DNA of 64,000 bases from Rhizobium glycinendophyticum (lineage in GTDB: Bacteria; Pseudomonadota; Alphaproteobacteria; Rhizobiales; Rhizobiaceae): assembly GCF_006443685.1 (NCBI RefSeq), contig NZ_VFYP01000004.1:124001-188000 (forward strand). Reading direction: 5' to 3'. Both the position numbers and the translations under genes were made by a program. How positions within the stretch are numbered: the stretch's first letter is position 1; every line of letters begins with the position of its first letter. Under the pieces are notes generated by a model, which was not told the origin of the DNA, made no database searches, and was given only the letters and a program-made list of their open reading frames with translations. This document shows, one piece after another, positions 1 through 8,739 of this stretch.

Positions 1-256
1 AGTCGAGCCCGGTGACAAGGAAGCCGAGATCGTCCAGCAGATGCGAGACGACCGCCGTGCCGCAGGCAAGGTCGAGCGCCGCTTTGCCCTGCCCATCGCC
101 CAGATGTTTCCGGAAGAGCGTATGCCAGGCGGCACGCTCTTCTTCCGAAAAGATCTCATGACCAGGCTGGGTATCAAAGGTCTCGGCACGCGCAGACCAG
201 TAGGCCTTGATCTCGTCGCGCAAATCATGGTTGGAGACAGAGCTAAGTCCTTGCAT
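1..256 (-). CDS. Class I SAM-dependent methyltransferase, N-terminal part (runs off the window)
   Basis: The minus strand is open from an ATG at 254-256 to the left edge, giving the first 85 residues. Residues 61-67 read LDLACGT, which is motif I (SAM-binding glycine loop) of class I methyltransferases, followed by an acidic strand end (GLD) near residue 85. The rest of the enzyme, including the substrate region, is outside the window, so the substrate is unknown. It is divergent from the FecB-like gene at 373 and shares its 116-base intergenic region. A link to iron or siderophore metabolism is only an inference from this neighbour. Confidence 0.75.
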   Translation of the reverse strand, partial: MQGLSSVSNHDLRDEIKAYWSARAETFDTQPGHEIFSEEERAAWHTLFRKHLGDGQGKAALDLACGTAVVSHLLDDLGFLVTGLD

Positions 257-313
257 AGTATGGTGTCTTTCAGTTGGGCCATAGTTGTTGGAACACTTCT
301 AAAAGAAATTTCT

Positions 314-328
314 TGACTGCGAAAGTCA
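314..328. promoter_or_regulatory. Candidate iron-responsive (IRO/RirA-type) box overlapping a promoter
   Basis: The 15-base perfect inverted repeat TGACT-GCGAA-AGTCA fits the TGA-N9-TCA pattern described for rhizobial RirA (IRO) boxes. It overlaps a -35-like TTGACT at 313-318 and lies 45 bases ahead of the iron-type importer. The pattern is short, so chance is possible; the context of an iron-type importer is what raises it. Confidence 0.35.
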
Positions 329-372
329 TAAAAACATAGATCACGACACAATCGCAAACAGGAGACGTGACT

Positions 373-1512
373 GTGTTCAAGATGGAGAAGGTGGCCTCCG
401 CCGCCGCGATTTCGCTCGCCCTTTTTTCTAGCGTGGCAATCGCTGGCGAGACCGTGAAGATCAAGGATATTACCGGCCGTGAAGTCGAGGTGACAGTGCC
501 GGTAGAGCGCGTCATTCTAGGCGAGGGCCGGCAGATTTATTTCACAGCAGCGCTTGATACCGATAAGCCCTTCGGCCGTGTCGTCGGCTGGCGTGACGAC
601 TTCAAGAAGGCCGATCTGGACGGCTACAACATCTACCTCCAAAAGTTCCCGGAGATGGAAAAGATCCCGACCTTCGGCGGCATGAAGGACGGCACCTTCG
701 ACATCGAACAGGCCGTGGCACTGAAGCCCGACGTGATCATCATGAACACGGAAGCAAAATCCGCCACGGAAGAAAGCGGCTATATCGAGAAGCTGGCCGC
801 CGTCGGCATTCCGCTCGTCTATATCGACTTCCGCGAAAAGCCGATGGAGCACACCGACGATTCCATGCGCATCATCGGCAAGCTGTTCGGCAAGGAAGAG
901 CGCGCCGAGGAGTTCGTGAAATTCCATGACGAACAGATCGCCCGCGTCACGGATGTTCTCGCCAAGCAGGCCGACCTCAAGAAGCCTGTGGTCTTCATGG
1001 AGCGCGCCGGCGGCTATTCCGACGATTGCTGCATGTCCTTCGGCAACGAGAATTTTGGCAAAATGGTCGAACTCGCCGGCGGCATCAATATGGCCAAGGA
1101 CTTCATTCCCGGCACATTCGGAAACGTCAATCCGGAACAGATCATCGCCTCCAATCCGGATCAGGTCATCGTGACAGGCTCGAACTGGGAACTCTACGTT
1201 CCGGGCGGCAAGTGGGTCGGTGTCGGCCCGGGTGCCGACCAGACCGAAGCAACCCGCAAACTTGCCGACCTGATGACACGTCCCGCCTTCACCGACATCA
1301 AGGCCGTCAAGGATGGCAATGTGCACGCGATCTGGCACCAGTTCTACAACAGCCCCTACCAGTTCGTTGCCGTCCAGCAGATCGCCAAGTGGCTGCATCC
1401 TGACCTGTTCAAGGATCTCGACGCCGACCGGACGTTCCAGGAACTGCATACGCGCTTCCTGCCGGTCGACTACAAGCCGGGCTACTTCGCCTCGCTGAAG
1501 ACCGGATCCTGA
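373..1512 (+). CDS. Periplasmic substrate-binding protein of an iron/siderophore-type ABC importer
   Basis: A 379-residue class III solute-binding protein of the FecB/BtuF type. It has a Sec signal peptide with a hydrophobic core and a likely cut after AIA (about residue 24), then the mature start with a typical DITGREVEV strand. The long helical linker between two lobes is evident in the middle. It would capture a ferric chelate or a similar compound in the periplasm and deliver it to the FecCD-type permease downstream at 1584. Start choice: AGGAG at 360-364 leaves 8 bases to the GTG at 373; the GTG at 367 is too close, and the ATG at 382 is a second option. The true ligand cannot be read from the sequence. 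Confidence 0.88.
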   Translation: MFKMEKVASAAAISLALFSSVAIAGETVKIKDITGREVEVTVPVERVILGEGRQIYFTAALDTDKPFGRVVGWRDDFKKADLDGYNIYLQKFPEMEKIPTFGGMKDGTFDIEQAVALKPDVIIMNTEAKSATEESGYIEKLAAVGIPLVYIDFREKPMEHTDDSMRIIGKLFGKEERAEEFVKFHDEQIARVTDVLAKQADLKKPVVFMERAGGYSDDCCMSFGNENFGKMVELAGGINMAKDFIPGTFGNVNPEQIIASNPDQVIVTGSNWELYVPGGKWVGVGPGADQTEATRKLADLMTRPAFTDIKAVKDGNVHAIWHQFYNSPYQFVAVQQIAKWLHPDLFKDLDADRTFQELHTRFLPVDYKPGYFASLKTGS

Positions 1513-1583
1513 AATTTCTCCGGGCCGGCGGCTGACCGTCGGCCCATTGCCTCGGCAAGACAATTTTTTGCAGGACCGAAACC

Positions 1584-2648
1584 ATGGCCTCGACAATCGA
1601 AACGGCCCTTCCCGCTTCAGGGGATATCTACCGCAGCCTGACCGCGAGGCGCCTAGCGATCCTGATCGGGCTTAGCCTCTGTCTTCTTGTGTCGATCGCG
1701 GTCGACATGGCCTACGGACCTGCTCGCTACAGCCTCTCCGACGTCATCTCGACCATCTGGAACCCGGCCGGGGCTGGCAACCAGCTGCGGGTCGTTATCT
1801 GGGACATCCGCATGCCGATCGCCCTGATGGCGGTGACCGTCGGCGCTTGTCTGTCGCTTGCGGGCGCGCAGATGCAGACAATTCTCGCCAATCCGCTGGC
1901 AAGCCCCTTCACACTTGGCATTTCGGCGGCCGCCGGTTTCGGCGCAGCGCTCGGCCTTGTGGCCGGCGTCGCGGTCTTTCCGGCCGCTGTGCAATACATG
2001 GTGCCGGCCAATGCCTTCCTGATGGCCATGCTCGCCTCGTTGTTCATCTACAGCGTCTCGACACTGCGGGGCGTCACGGTGGAGACGATCGTGCTGCTTG
2101 GTATTGCGCTCGTCTTCACCTTCAACGCGCTTTTGTCGCTGCTGGAATATCTGGCCTCCGAACAGGCGCTTGCGGCGGTCGTCTTCTGGACCATGGGCTC
2201 GCTCACCAAGGCTACATGGGCCAAGGTCGCGGTAACCTTCGGTGTGCTCGTCGTCTGCGTTCCCCTCTTCGCCCGCCGCGCCTGGGCATTAACGGCGCTT
2301 CGGCTCGGCGATGACAAGGCCGCCTCGTTCGGCGTCAACGTGAAGGGCCTGCGGCTCGAAACCATGATGCTGGTCAGCCTGCTCGCAGCCATTCCGGTGT
2401 CCTTCGTCGGCACGATCGGTTTTGTCGGTCTGGTCGGCCCGCATATCGCCCGAATGCTTGTCGGCGAGGACCAACGGTTCTTCCTTCCGGGCTCGGTGAT
2501 CTGCGGCGCACTCCTCTTGTCGGTTACCTCAGTGGTTTCAAAGATGCTGATCCCTGGTGCCATTTTGCCGATCGGTGTGATCACGGCCTTGGTCGGTGTT
2601 CCCTTCTTCTTCTCGCTTATCTTCACCAACAGGAGGCGCGCATGGTAG
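1584..2648 (+). CDS. FecCD-family ABC transporter permease
   Basis: A 354-residue inner-membrane permease with about nine or ten hydrophobic segments and the FecCD-family pattern DIRMPIALMAVTVGACLSLAG near the N terminus, plus the conserved GFVGLVGPHIARM segment towards the C terminus, which contacts the ATPase. It would form the channel of the importer whose binding protein lies 71 bases upstream. The stop overlaps the start of the ATPase gene by 7 bases, so the two are translationally coupled. The family carries iron-siderophore, haem or cobalamin; I cannot decide between them. Confidence 0.92.
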   Translation: MASTIETALPASGDIYRSLTARRLAILIGLSLCLLVSIAVDMAYGPARYSLSDVISTIWNPAGAGNQLRVVIWDIRMPIALMAVTVGACLSLAGAQMQTILANPLASPFTLGISAAAGFGAALGLVAGVAVFPAAVQYMVPANAFLMAMLASLFIYSVSTLRGVTVETIVLLGIALVFTFNALLSLLEYLASEQALAAVVFWTMGSLTKATWAKVAVTFGVLVVCVPLFARRAWALTALRLGDDKAASFGVNVKGLRLETMMLVSLLAAIPVSFVGTIGFVGLVGPHIARMLVGEDQRFFLPGSVICGALLLSVTSVVSKMLIPGAILPIGVITALVGVPFFFSLIFTNRRRAW

Positions 2649-3394
2649 CCCTCAGGTTAGAGGCCGTCGGCGCCCAGTATGGACGCCATCGCATCTTTTC
2701 CGATATCACGACCTCCGACATTTCCGGCGGTGCACTCACTGCCGTGATCGGCCCCAATGCAGCGGGAAAATCCACGCTGTTCAAGCGGATAGCCAGCCTT
2801 TTGAAGGGCGACGGGGTCGTGCATGTGAGCGGCGAGGAAAGTCTGCGGCCGATCTGTTACATGCCGCAGGATACCGGCGCCAATGCGGTCTTGACCGTCT
2901 ATGAGAGCGTGCTTCTGGCGTCCAAGCAGGGTTCCGGCTGGAAGGTCGCCGACAATGAACTCCTTGAAATCGACCGCATCCTGAAGGCCCTGAAGATCAC
3001 CGATCTCGCTTTCCGCGACCTCGGTGAACTCTCGGGCGGCCAGCGCCAGCTGGTGGCGATCGCCCAGGCTCTGGTGCGCAAGCCGGAGATCCTGTTGATG
3101 GACGAGCCTACTTCGGCGCTCGATCTCTTCCGGCAGATCGAAGTGCTGCAATTCATGCACAGCCTCGCCCGAGAGACCGGCATTGCCGTGCTGATCGCGT
3201 TGCATGATCTCAACCATGCGATGCGCTACTGCGAGCACGTGCTGGTCGTCGCAGATGGCCGCCTCGTTGTGAACGGCCCAACGCTGGAAGTTATCACGCC
3301 GGCCCTACTGCGCGATGTCTACCGCGTCGAAGCGCGGGTCGAAACCTGCACCCATGGCAGACCCATGGTGGTCGTCGATGCGGCCCTGGGGTGA
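2642..3394 (+). CDS. FecE-type ABC transporter ATP-binding protein
   Basis: A 250-residue ATPase with Walker A GPNAAGKST at residues 37-45, the ABC signature LSGGQ at about 130-134, Walker B ILLMDEP at 150-156 and the switch histidine in LIALHDLNH. It supplies energy to the FecCD-type permease. ATG overlaps the permease stop (ATGGTAG). It completes a binding protein, permease, ATPase importer, the usual three-gene layout for iron-chelate uptake. Confidence 0.93.
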   Translation: MVALRLEAVGAQYGRHRIFSDITTSDISGGALTAVIGPNAAGKSTLFKRIASLLKGDGVVHVSGEESLRPICYMPQDTGANAVLTVYESVLLASKQGSGWKVADNELLEIDRILKALKITDLAFRDLGELSGGQRQLVAIAQALVRKPEILLMDEPTSALDLFRQIEVLQFMHSLARETGIAVLIALHDLNHAMRYCEHVLVVADGRLVVNGPTLEVITPALLRDVYRVEARVETCTHGRPMVVVDAALG

Positions 3395-3558
3395 TCGGAG
3401 AGAAGTGAACCGAACCGGCGCACCGACGATGTGCCTCCGAGTCGCGCCAGCGTGAGCTGCATCACACTGCACCCAATCGACTTGTCTTGCTTTGTGGACA
3501 GCCAGTTAAACTGCGTTATAAATTCCGTGCAGCAATTTAGACTCCACGGAGCCAAGTC

Positions 3559-4533
3559 ATGCTGAATCGTATTTTGATTTGCATTTCATCAATTCTGCTC
3601 GCCGTGACGGCGACACTTGCCAAAGACATTCCCGGCGGCGAAGACTATGCCCTGGTCGGCCGCTACGAGGGGTCCGTCATGACCCTGTACAAAGTCAGTG
3701 ATTATGAAGAGCAACGCATCCTGACCAAACCGATCAGGTCGGCCGACCGTCGGGAAACGGGAAAGCGCGTCAACGACAAGAACAGTATTTCGGTCGCAGG
3801 CAAGTCAATCCGCATCCGTTACGAGGGGCCCGCCGGTCGCTCGCCTCTTGAGGTCGCACGCAACTTCCAGAGCGAGATAAAGGCAAAGGGCTTCGAGATC
3901 CTGTTCGAGTGCAAGGGCGCGGACTGCTCCGATCTCGGCGGCTCAGAGCTCTATTTCGCTTTGCATGACGAGAGCCCGCTGGGCAATGGCGACATTCATT
4001 CCAACCCGAGCACGCAGATGTTTACCGCCGCCAGGCTTGCCCGACCGGAAGGCGATGTATACGCCACCATCTATGTCAGCGATTTCAAAAAGGCACCCGA
4101 GGTTCTCGTCGACGTGGTCGAGACGGCACCTATGGACACCGACAAGATCGTTTTCGTCGACGCGACGCAGATGCAGAAGGACATCAGCGCATACGGTCGC
4201 GTCGCGCTTTACGGCATCCTCTTCGATTTCGACGAGGCAAAGATACGGCCGGACTCCCAGCCGACGCTAGACGAAATAGGCAAATTCCTTTCTGCTAACC
4301 GCAAGATCAAGGTGATCGTTTCGGGCCACACGGATTGGAAGGGCAGCTTCGACTATAATGTTGATCTCTCCATGCGTCGTGCGCAGGCCGTGGTCCAGGC
4401 GCTCACGAGCATGGGGATCGAACCGTCGCGGCTACGCGCCTTTGGCGCCGGTCCGGCAGCCCCCGTCGCCAGCAATGCAAGCGAGGCCGGGCGGGCGAAG
4501 AACCGCCGTGTCGAGCTGGTCGAGGCCCAATAA
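3559..4533 (+). CDS. OmpA-family cell-envelope protein with N-terminal DUF4892-like region
   Basis: A 324-residue exported protein with a signal peptide of about 21 residues. The N-terminal 200 residues resemble DUF4892-type envelope proteins and include one cysteine pair (CKGADC near 118-123). Residues 219-322 form an OmpA C-terminal domain with the patterns LFDFDEAKIRPDS and SGHTDWKGSFDYNVDLSMRRA, ending in GRAKNRRVEL, the usual peptidoglycan-binding signature. It most likely links the outer membrane or periplasm to peptidoglycan. No N-terminal transmembrane barrel is seen. It stands alone between the iron importer and the convergent YitT gene. Confidence 0.85.
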   Translation: MLNRILICISSILLAVTATLAKDIPGGEDYALVGRYEGSVMTLYKVSDYEEQRILTKPIRSADRRETGKRVNDKNSISVAGKSIRIRYEGPAGRSPLEVARNFQSEIKAKGFEILFECKGADCSDLGGSELYFALHDESPLGNGDIHSNPSTQMFTAARLARPEGDVYATIYVSDFKKAPEVLVDVVETAPMDTDKIVFVDATQMQKDISAYGRVALYGILFDFDEAKIRPDSQPTLDEIGKFLSANRKIKVIVSGHTDWKGSFDYNVDLSMRRAQAVVQALTSMGIEPSRLRAFGAGPAAPVASNASEAGRAKNRRVELVEAQ

Positions 4534-4541
4534 CGCAACGG

Positions 4542-5171
4542 TCAGCTCAAGCCCATGTAGCGCCCGGGCTTGTGGTTGATCGCGAGGATAAGGTTGGCGA
4601 TTGCAGCGCCCAGCACCGAGAGGGCAAGCCGGTCGGCGGGAAGAATGAAATAGGCCGCAGCGAGGATGCTTAGATCGACAGCAAGCTGAAAGTAGCCGGC
4701 CCTCAGCCCAATTTTTTCCTGGAGATACATGGCAAGGATGTTGATCCCCCCTAGCCCCGTGCGGTGACGGAAGAGCATCAGCAAGCCTGTGCCGATAAGT
4801 CCACCACCGATGACCGTCGCATAGAGCGGATCAAGATGGGAAAAGTCGATCCACTGGCCATTGAGCTTCGATAGAATGGCGACGAGCGCGACCGCGGTAA
4901 AGGTTCTGAACGTGAAGGCCCAGCCCATCCTTTTGACCGCGAGGATGTAGAAGGGCAGATTAACGACGAAAAAGATCGGGCCAAAGCCCCAGCCGCTCGT
5001 GTAGGACAAGAGGAGCGCCAGACCGGCGCTGGATCCGACCGTCAGCATGGTCTTGGTGTAAACAAGCGTGCCCAGTGACACGAACATGGTGCCCGAGATC
5101 ATCGCGAGCACGTCCTCGTAAAGGCGATGGCGCTCGGCCGTCGCCTCGATGGTTGCGGTCGTCGTGGTCAT
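4542..5171 (-). CDS. YitT/DUF161-family integral membrane protein
   Basis: A 209-residue protein with five or so hydrophobic segments and the family pattern FRHRTGLGGINILAMYLQEK in the centre. The YitT family is widespread and poorly characterised; some members are proposed to move small solutes. I chose the ATG at 5171, four bases after the stop of the aminotransferase gene, since the longer reading to 5216 would overlap that gene. It is probably co-transcribed with the aminotransferase. Confidence 0.83.
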   Translation of the reverse strand: MTTTTATIEATAERHRLYEDVLAMISGTMFVSLGTLVYTKTMLTVGSSAGLALLLSYTSGWGFGPIFFVVNLPFYILAVKRMGWAFTFRTFTAVALVAILSKLNGQWIDFSHLDPLYATVIGGGLIGTGLLMLFRHRTGLGGINILAMYLQEKIGLRAGYFQLAVDLSILAAAYFILPADRLALSVLGAAIANLILAINHKPGRYMGLS

Positions 5172-5175
5172 GGAC

Positions 5176-6348
5176 TTATCCGAGAAGCGGCTTGAGGACA
5201 GCAGCAACGCGTTCAATGTCCGCGCCCTTCAGGCCGGCGATATTGATGCGCCCTGACGTCGGCATGTAAATTCCGTGCTCTTTGCGCAGTGTGAGAACAT
5301 CGCTCTCCTTCAGCGGCAGAAGCGAGAACATGCCCTGCTGTTCTGCGATCTGCGGTGCGAGCTGCCAGCCGTCGGCTAGTGCATTCGACAGCTGCTGGCG
5401 AAGGCCCTGCAGGCGGTCGCGCATCGAATTCAGCTCGTCCATCCAGTCCTTGCGCAAAATGTCGGAGGATAGGACGGTGCGCACGACTGCGGCACCGTGA
5501 TCAGGCGGCATCGAATAGCTGGTCCGCGCCATGGTGACCAGGTTCGAGCGTGCAGTGTCGGCTGCGGCTTGCGTGTCGGCCACGGCGAAAATTGCGCCCG
5601 TACGCTCGCGGTAGATGCCGAAGGATTTCGAGCAGGAGACGGCGACCAAGGCTTCGGGAGCGGCTGTGATCAGCGAGCGCAGCCCGGCCACATCTTCCTC
5701 GATCCCGGCGCCAAAACCCTGATAGGCGGAATCGATTAGCGGGATCAGTCGCCGTTCAGAAATCACGGCCGCGAGCTCTTCCCATTGCCCGGGGGTAAAT
5801 CCCGCACCCGTCGGGTTGTGGCAGCTGGCATGGATCAGAACCGCATCGCCCCGCTGGGCGCCGGAGAGCGCCTTCATCACGCTGGCGAATCGCACATCCT
5901 GGGTCGGCACATCGAAATAGGTATGAGTTTCGACGTTAAGCCCGGTGGCGCCGAAAATGCCGGCATGGTTTGGCCAGCTTGGCAGGCCGAGATGCAAACG
6001 CCCGGTGCCTGCGCGCGCGATCAGGTCGGAAGCAAGACGAAGCGCACCGGAGCCGCCGGGGGTCTGGACGCCGGCTGCAAACTTCCCACTTTGGGTCCCG
6101 CCAACCAGCTCCCAGAGCAGATCGAGGAAAACCCGGTCGCCTTCCGGCGCAACATAGGACTTGCTCGACTGCGTCTCCAGCAGCAGCTTTTCTGCCGCCT
6201 TCACCGAGCGCAGAACCGGCGTATTGCCCAGATCGTCCCGGTAGACGCCGACGCCAAGGTCGATCTTATCGGTGCGGCTGTCGGCATTGTAGAGCCCAAT
6301 CAGGGCGAGCAGAGGATCGTTCGGCTGGGAGGCAAGCTTGTCGAACAT
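5176..6348 (-). CDS. tatA: Aromatic/aspartate aminotransferase (PLP-dependent, class I)
   Basis: A 390-residue fold-type I aminotransferase. Key residues are visible: the PLP-binding lysine K241 in SCSKSFGIYRERTG, D206 in IDSAYQGFG, the HNPTG motif at 177-181 and an N-terminal LGVGVYRD segment that is typical of the aspartate/aromatic (AAT Ia gamma) group. It exchanges amino groups between aspartate or aromatic amino acids and 2-oxoglutarate in the cytoplasm. It is divergent from an Lrp-type regulator at 6508, a pairing that suggests amino-acid-responsive control. The name follows rhizobial TatA; tyrB is an equivalent label. Confidence 0.88.
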   Translation of the reverse strand: MFDKLASQPNDPLLALIGLYNADSRTDKIDLGVGVYRDDLGNTPVLRSVKAAEKLLLETQSSKSYVAPEGDRVFLDLLWELVGGTQSGKFAAGVQTPGGSGALRLASDLIARAGTGRLHLGLPSWPNHAGIFGATGLNVETHTYFDVPTQDVRFASVMKALSGAQRGDAVLIHASCHNPTGAGFTPGQWEELAAVISERRLIPLIDSAYQGFGAGIEEDVAGLRSLITAAPEALVAVSCSKSFGIYRERTGAIFAVADTQAAADTARSNLVTMARTSYSMPPDHGAAVVRTVLSSDILRKDWMDELNSMRDRLQGLRQQLSNALADGWQLAPQIAEQQGMFSLLPLKESDVLTLRKEHGIYMPTSGRINIAGLKGADIERVAAVLKPLLG

Positions 6349-6463
6349 GATGAACCTTGGTGTCGTGTGATGAAGCTAGATCAATAGCAAGTTTCGCGCG
6401 CAAAGTCTCTGCGCATTTACCGAAGCGAGATCGACCTACTTCTAGTTTATTGCTCCAATGTCA

Positions 6464-6492
6464 GAATATGCGATAGCTTATTGCGCATATTC
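6464..6492. promoter_or_regulatory. Inverted repeat, likely Lrp-type operator
   Basis: The arms GAATATGCG (6464-6472) and CGCATATTC (6484-6492) form a perfect 9-base inverted repeat around an 11-base spacer. It ends 15 bases ahead of the regulator start at 6508, in the region shared with the divergent aminotransferase gene. Position and AT-rich dyad fit binding by the adjacent Lrp/AsnC protein, which is an inference. Confidence 0.55.
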
Positions 6493-6507
6493 GGGGATAG
6501 AGATGAA

Positions 6508-6981
6508 ATGACCGAAGCCGAGCCTCTTCACCTTGACAGGATTGATCGCAAGATCATCGCCTGCCTGCTGCAAGACGCAGACTTGAGCAATGCCGAACTT
6601 GCAGAGGGGGTCGGATTGACTGCCGCCCCTCTTTCACGGCGGCTGGCCCGCCTTTACACGGCTGGCGTGATCCGTCAGGCAGTCGTCATCAACCCGGCCC
6701 GGGTTGGCCTCGGTCTGCAAGCCTATGTCGAGATCACGCTCGACCGCACGACGCCGCAGGTCGGGGAGCGCTTCCTCGATCATGTCGGCAAATTGGCAGA
6801 AGTCGTCGAAATCCATGCTGTCGCCGGAGATTTCGACTTTCTCCTGAAGATCTCGGTCCGCGATATGGCCGATTTTAAGCGCTTGATCTGGCAGGAGTTC
6901 GATCGCCTGGCAGAAATCAAGACGATCCGCTCCACCATGGTTTTCGACAGCCCGAAGATCTCCTACGGCTATCTGCCGTAA
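6508..6981 (+). CDS. Lrp/AsnC-family transcriptional regulator
   Basis: A 157-residue regulator with an N-terminal winged helix-turn-helix (LDRIDRKIIACLLQDADLSNAELAEGVGLTAAPLSRRLARL, shown here only as the region at residues 8-48) and a C-terminal RAM ligand-sensing domain containing the AGDFDFLLKI segment near residue 110. I used the ATG at 6508; an upstream TTG at 6481 would place the start inside the inverted repeat. It probably senses an amino acid and controls the divergent aminotransferase gene and itself. Confidence 0.9.
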   Translation: MTEAEPLHLDRIDRKIIACLLQDADLSNAELAEGVGLTAAPLSRRLARLYTAGVIRQAVVINPARVGLGLQAYVEITLDRTTPQVGERFLDHVGKLAEVVEIHAVAGDFDFLLKISVRDMADFKRLIWQEFDRLAEIKTIRSTMVFDSPKISYGYLP

Positions 6982-6988
6982 TGAGAAA

Positions 6989-7005
6989 GGGCGCCAGCGG
7001 CGCCC
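6989..7005. terminator. Bidirectional terminator hairpin between lrp-type gene and dppF
   Basis: GGGCGCC-AGC-GGCGCCC is a perfect 7-base stem with a 3-base loop. Read on the minus strand it is followed by TTTCTCATTA, so it best serves dppF; on the plus strand it follows the regulator stop by 7 bases. Confidence 0.65.
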
Positions 7006-7035
7006 CTCCCCTGCACTCTTCTTGGTCGCTCGGCG

Positions 7036-7893
7036 TCAGCCGGCAACAGCCGCGATTTTGCCGCGCTTTGCCATGCGCGCCCGGATCGATTCGACGTCCG
7101 CCTTCGGCGTCGCTGCAAACAGCGTGCGCGTATAGGCATGCTGCGGATCAGAGAACACCGCATCGCGCGTGCCGTATTCGACCGCCTCGCCGTAATACAT
7201 CACCATCACCTCGTCGGCGATGTAGCGCACCACCGAGAGGTCATGGCTGATGAAAACATAGGTCAGGCCGAATTCCTCCTGCAGGTCGGCGAGCAGGTTC
7301 AGGACCTGGGCCTGGACCGAGAGGTCGAGAGCCGAGACCGGCTCATCGAGCACCAGCAGCTTCGGATTAAGCATCAGGGCGCGTGCGATCGCGATGCGCT
7401 GGCGCTGGCCGCCAGAGAACATGTGCGGGTAGCGGTTGTAGTGCTCAGGACCGAGACCGACCTTGATCAGCATCTCGGTCGCCCGCTCGCGGCGCTCGGC
7501 ATCGCTCATCTTGGTGTTGATCAGCAGCGGTTCACCGAGCACGTCACCGATCTTCTGGCGCGGATTGAGCGACCCATAGGGGTTCTGGAAGACGATCTGC
7601 ACCTTCTGGCGCATATCGGCTGTCAGATGGCCAGGACGGGTGTCGACTTTCTGACCATCGATCAGGAGTTCGCCGGCGGTCGGCTCGTCGATGAAGGTCA
7701 GGATGCGCGCGAGCGTGGACTTGCCGCAACCGCTCTCACCGACGATGGCGAGCGTCTTGCCCTTGTCGAGCTTGAAGGAGACGCCCTTCACGGCATGGAC
7801 GATCTTGTCCTGCTTGAAGAGGCCCTGCGGCACGCTGTAGTCACGCTTGATGTTGCGGATCTCGAGCATGGGGGTCTGTGTGGCGGTGCTCAT
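7036..7893 (-). CDS. dppF: Peptide ABC transporter ATP-binding protein (DppF-like)
   Basis: A 285-residue ATPase with Walker A GESGCGKST at about residues 52-60, the signature FSGGQRQRIAIARAL and Walker B LLVLDEPVSALD, followed by the oligopeptide-transporter C-terminal extension. It is the second of the two ATPases typical of Dpp/Opp importers and energises uptake of di- or oligopeptides. It overlaps dppD by four bases (ATGA) and is the last gene of the minus-strand dppABCDF operon. Confidence 0.92.
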   Translation of the reverse strand: MSTATQTPMLEIRNIKRDYSVPQGLFKQDKIVHAVKGVSFKLDKGKTLAIVGESGCGKSTLARILTFIDEPTAGELLIDGQKVDTRPGHLTADMRQKVQIVFQNPYGSLNPRQKIGDVLGEPLLINTKMSDAERRERATEMLIKVGLGPEHYNRYPHMFSGGQRQRIAIARALMLNPKLLVLDEPVSALDLSVQAQVLNLLADLQEEFGLTYVFISHDLSVVRYIADEVMVMYYGEAVEYGTRDAVFSDPQHAYTRTLFAATPKADVESIRARMAKRGKIAAVAG

Positions 7894-8738
7894 GCGGCCC
7901 CTCCTGTTTCAGCGGCAGCCAGGAAGTCGGAGACGGTGGTCAACCGGTCACCGGTGGCGTTCTCCGGCAGTGCCGAAAGGAGCGCGCGGGTATAGGGGTT
8001 CTTCGGGTTCTCGAAGAGCGAGAGCACGTCTGCCTCCTCCATCTTACGGCCCTTGTATTGCACGATGACGCGGTCGGCAGTTTCTGCCACGACACCCATG
8101 TCATGCGTGATCATGATGAGCCCCATGCCGGTCTCGGCCTGGAGCTTCATCAGAAGGTCGAGGATCTGCTTCTGGATCGTGACGTCGAGCGCAGTCGTCG
8201 GCTCGTCCGCGATCAGGAGCTTTGGATTGCAGGCGATCGCGATCGCAATCATCACACGCTGGCACTGACCGCCCGACATCTGATGCGGGAAGTGATTGAG
8301 CCGCTCGGCCGGATCGGGCAAGCCGACCAACTTGAACAACTCAATCGCGCGCGCCCGGCGCTCAGCCTTGCCGAGACCTAGATGCAGCTTAAGTACTTCC
8401 TCGATCTGGAAACCGACGGTGAAGCAGGGATTGAGGCTCGCCACCGGCTCCTGGAAGATCATCGCCACATCTTTGCCGATCAGCTTGCGCCGCTCGCCGG
8501 CCGAAATCTTGCTGATGTCGCGCCCCTGGAAGAGCATGTGGTCGGCGGTGATCTTCGCCGTCCAGGGCAAGAGCCCCATGACGGCGAGCATGGCCACGGA
8601 TTTGCCCGAACCGCTCTCGCCGACGATGGCGAGCACTTCACCCGGTTCGATCGACAGCGAGATCCCGTCGACCGCCTTGAACCAGCCGGTCGACGTCTGA
8701 AATTCGACGGTCAAATTCTGGATATCGAGAAGCGCCAT
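7890..8738 (-). CDS. dppD: Peptide ABC transporter ATP-binding protein (DppD-like)
   Basis: A 282-residue ATPase of the DppD/OppD group, with Walker [10 protein letters not shown], the signature [15 protein letters not shown] and Walker [14 protein letters not shown]. The cysteine in SGGQCQ and methionines in the helix after it are mildly unusual but do not touch catalytic residues. It starts one base after the dppC stop and overlaps dppF, so the ATPases are translated together. Confidence 0.92.
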   Translation of the reverse strand: MALLDIQNLTVEFQTSTGWFKAVDGISLSIEPGEVLAIVGESGSGKSVAMLAVMGLLPWTAKITADHMLFQGRDISKISAGERRKLIGKDVAMIFQEPVASLNPCFTVGFQIEEVLKLHLGLGKAERRARAIELFKLVGLPDPAERLNHFPHQMSGGQCQRVMIAIAIACNPKLLIADEPTTALDVTIQKQILDLLMKLQAETGMGLIMITHDMGVVAETADRVIVQYKGRKMEEADVLSLFENPKNPYTRALLSALPENATGDRLTTVSDFLAAAETGGAA

Positions 8739-8739
8739 G

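Noticed and set aside
517..1596. 359-codon minus-strand frame opposite the iron-type binding protein
   Set aside because: Antisense shadow of a gene with signal peptide and family motifs.
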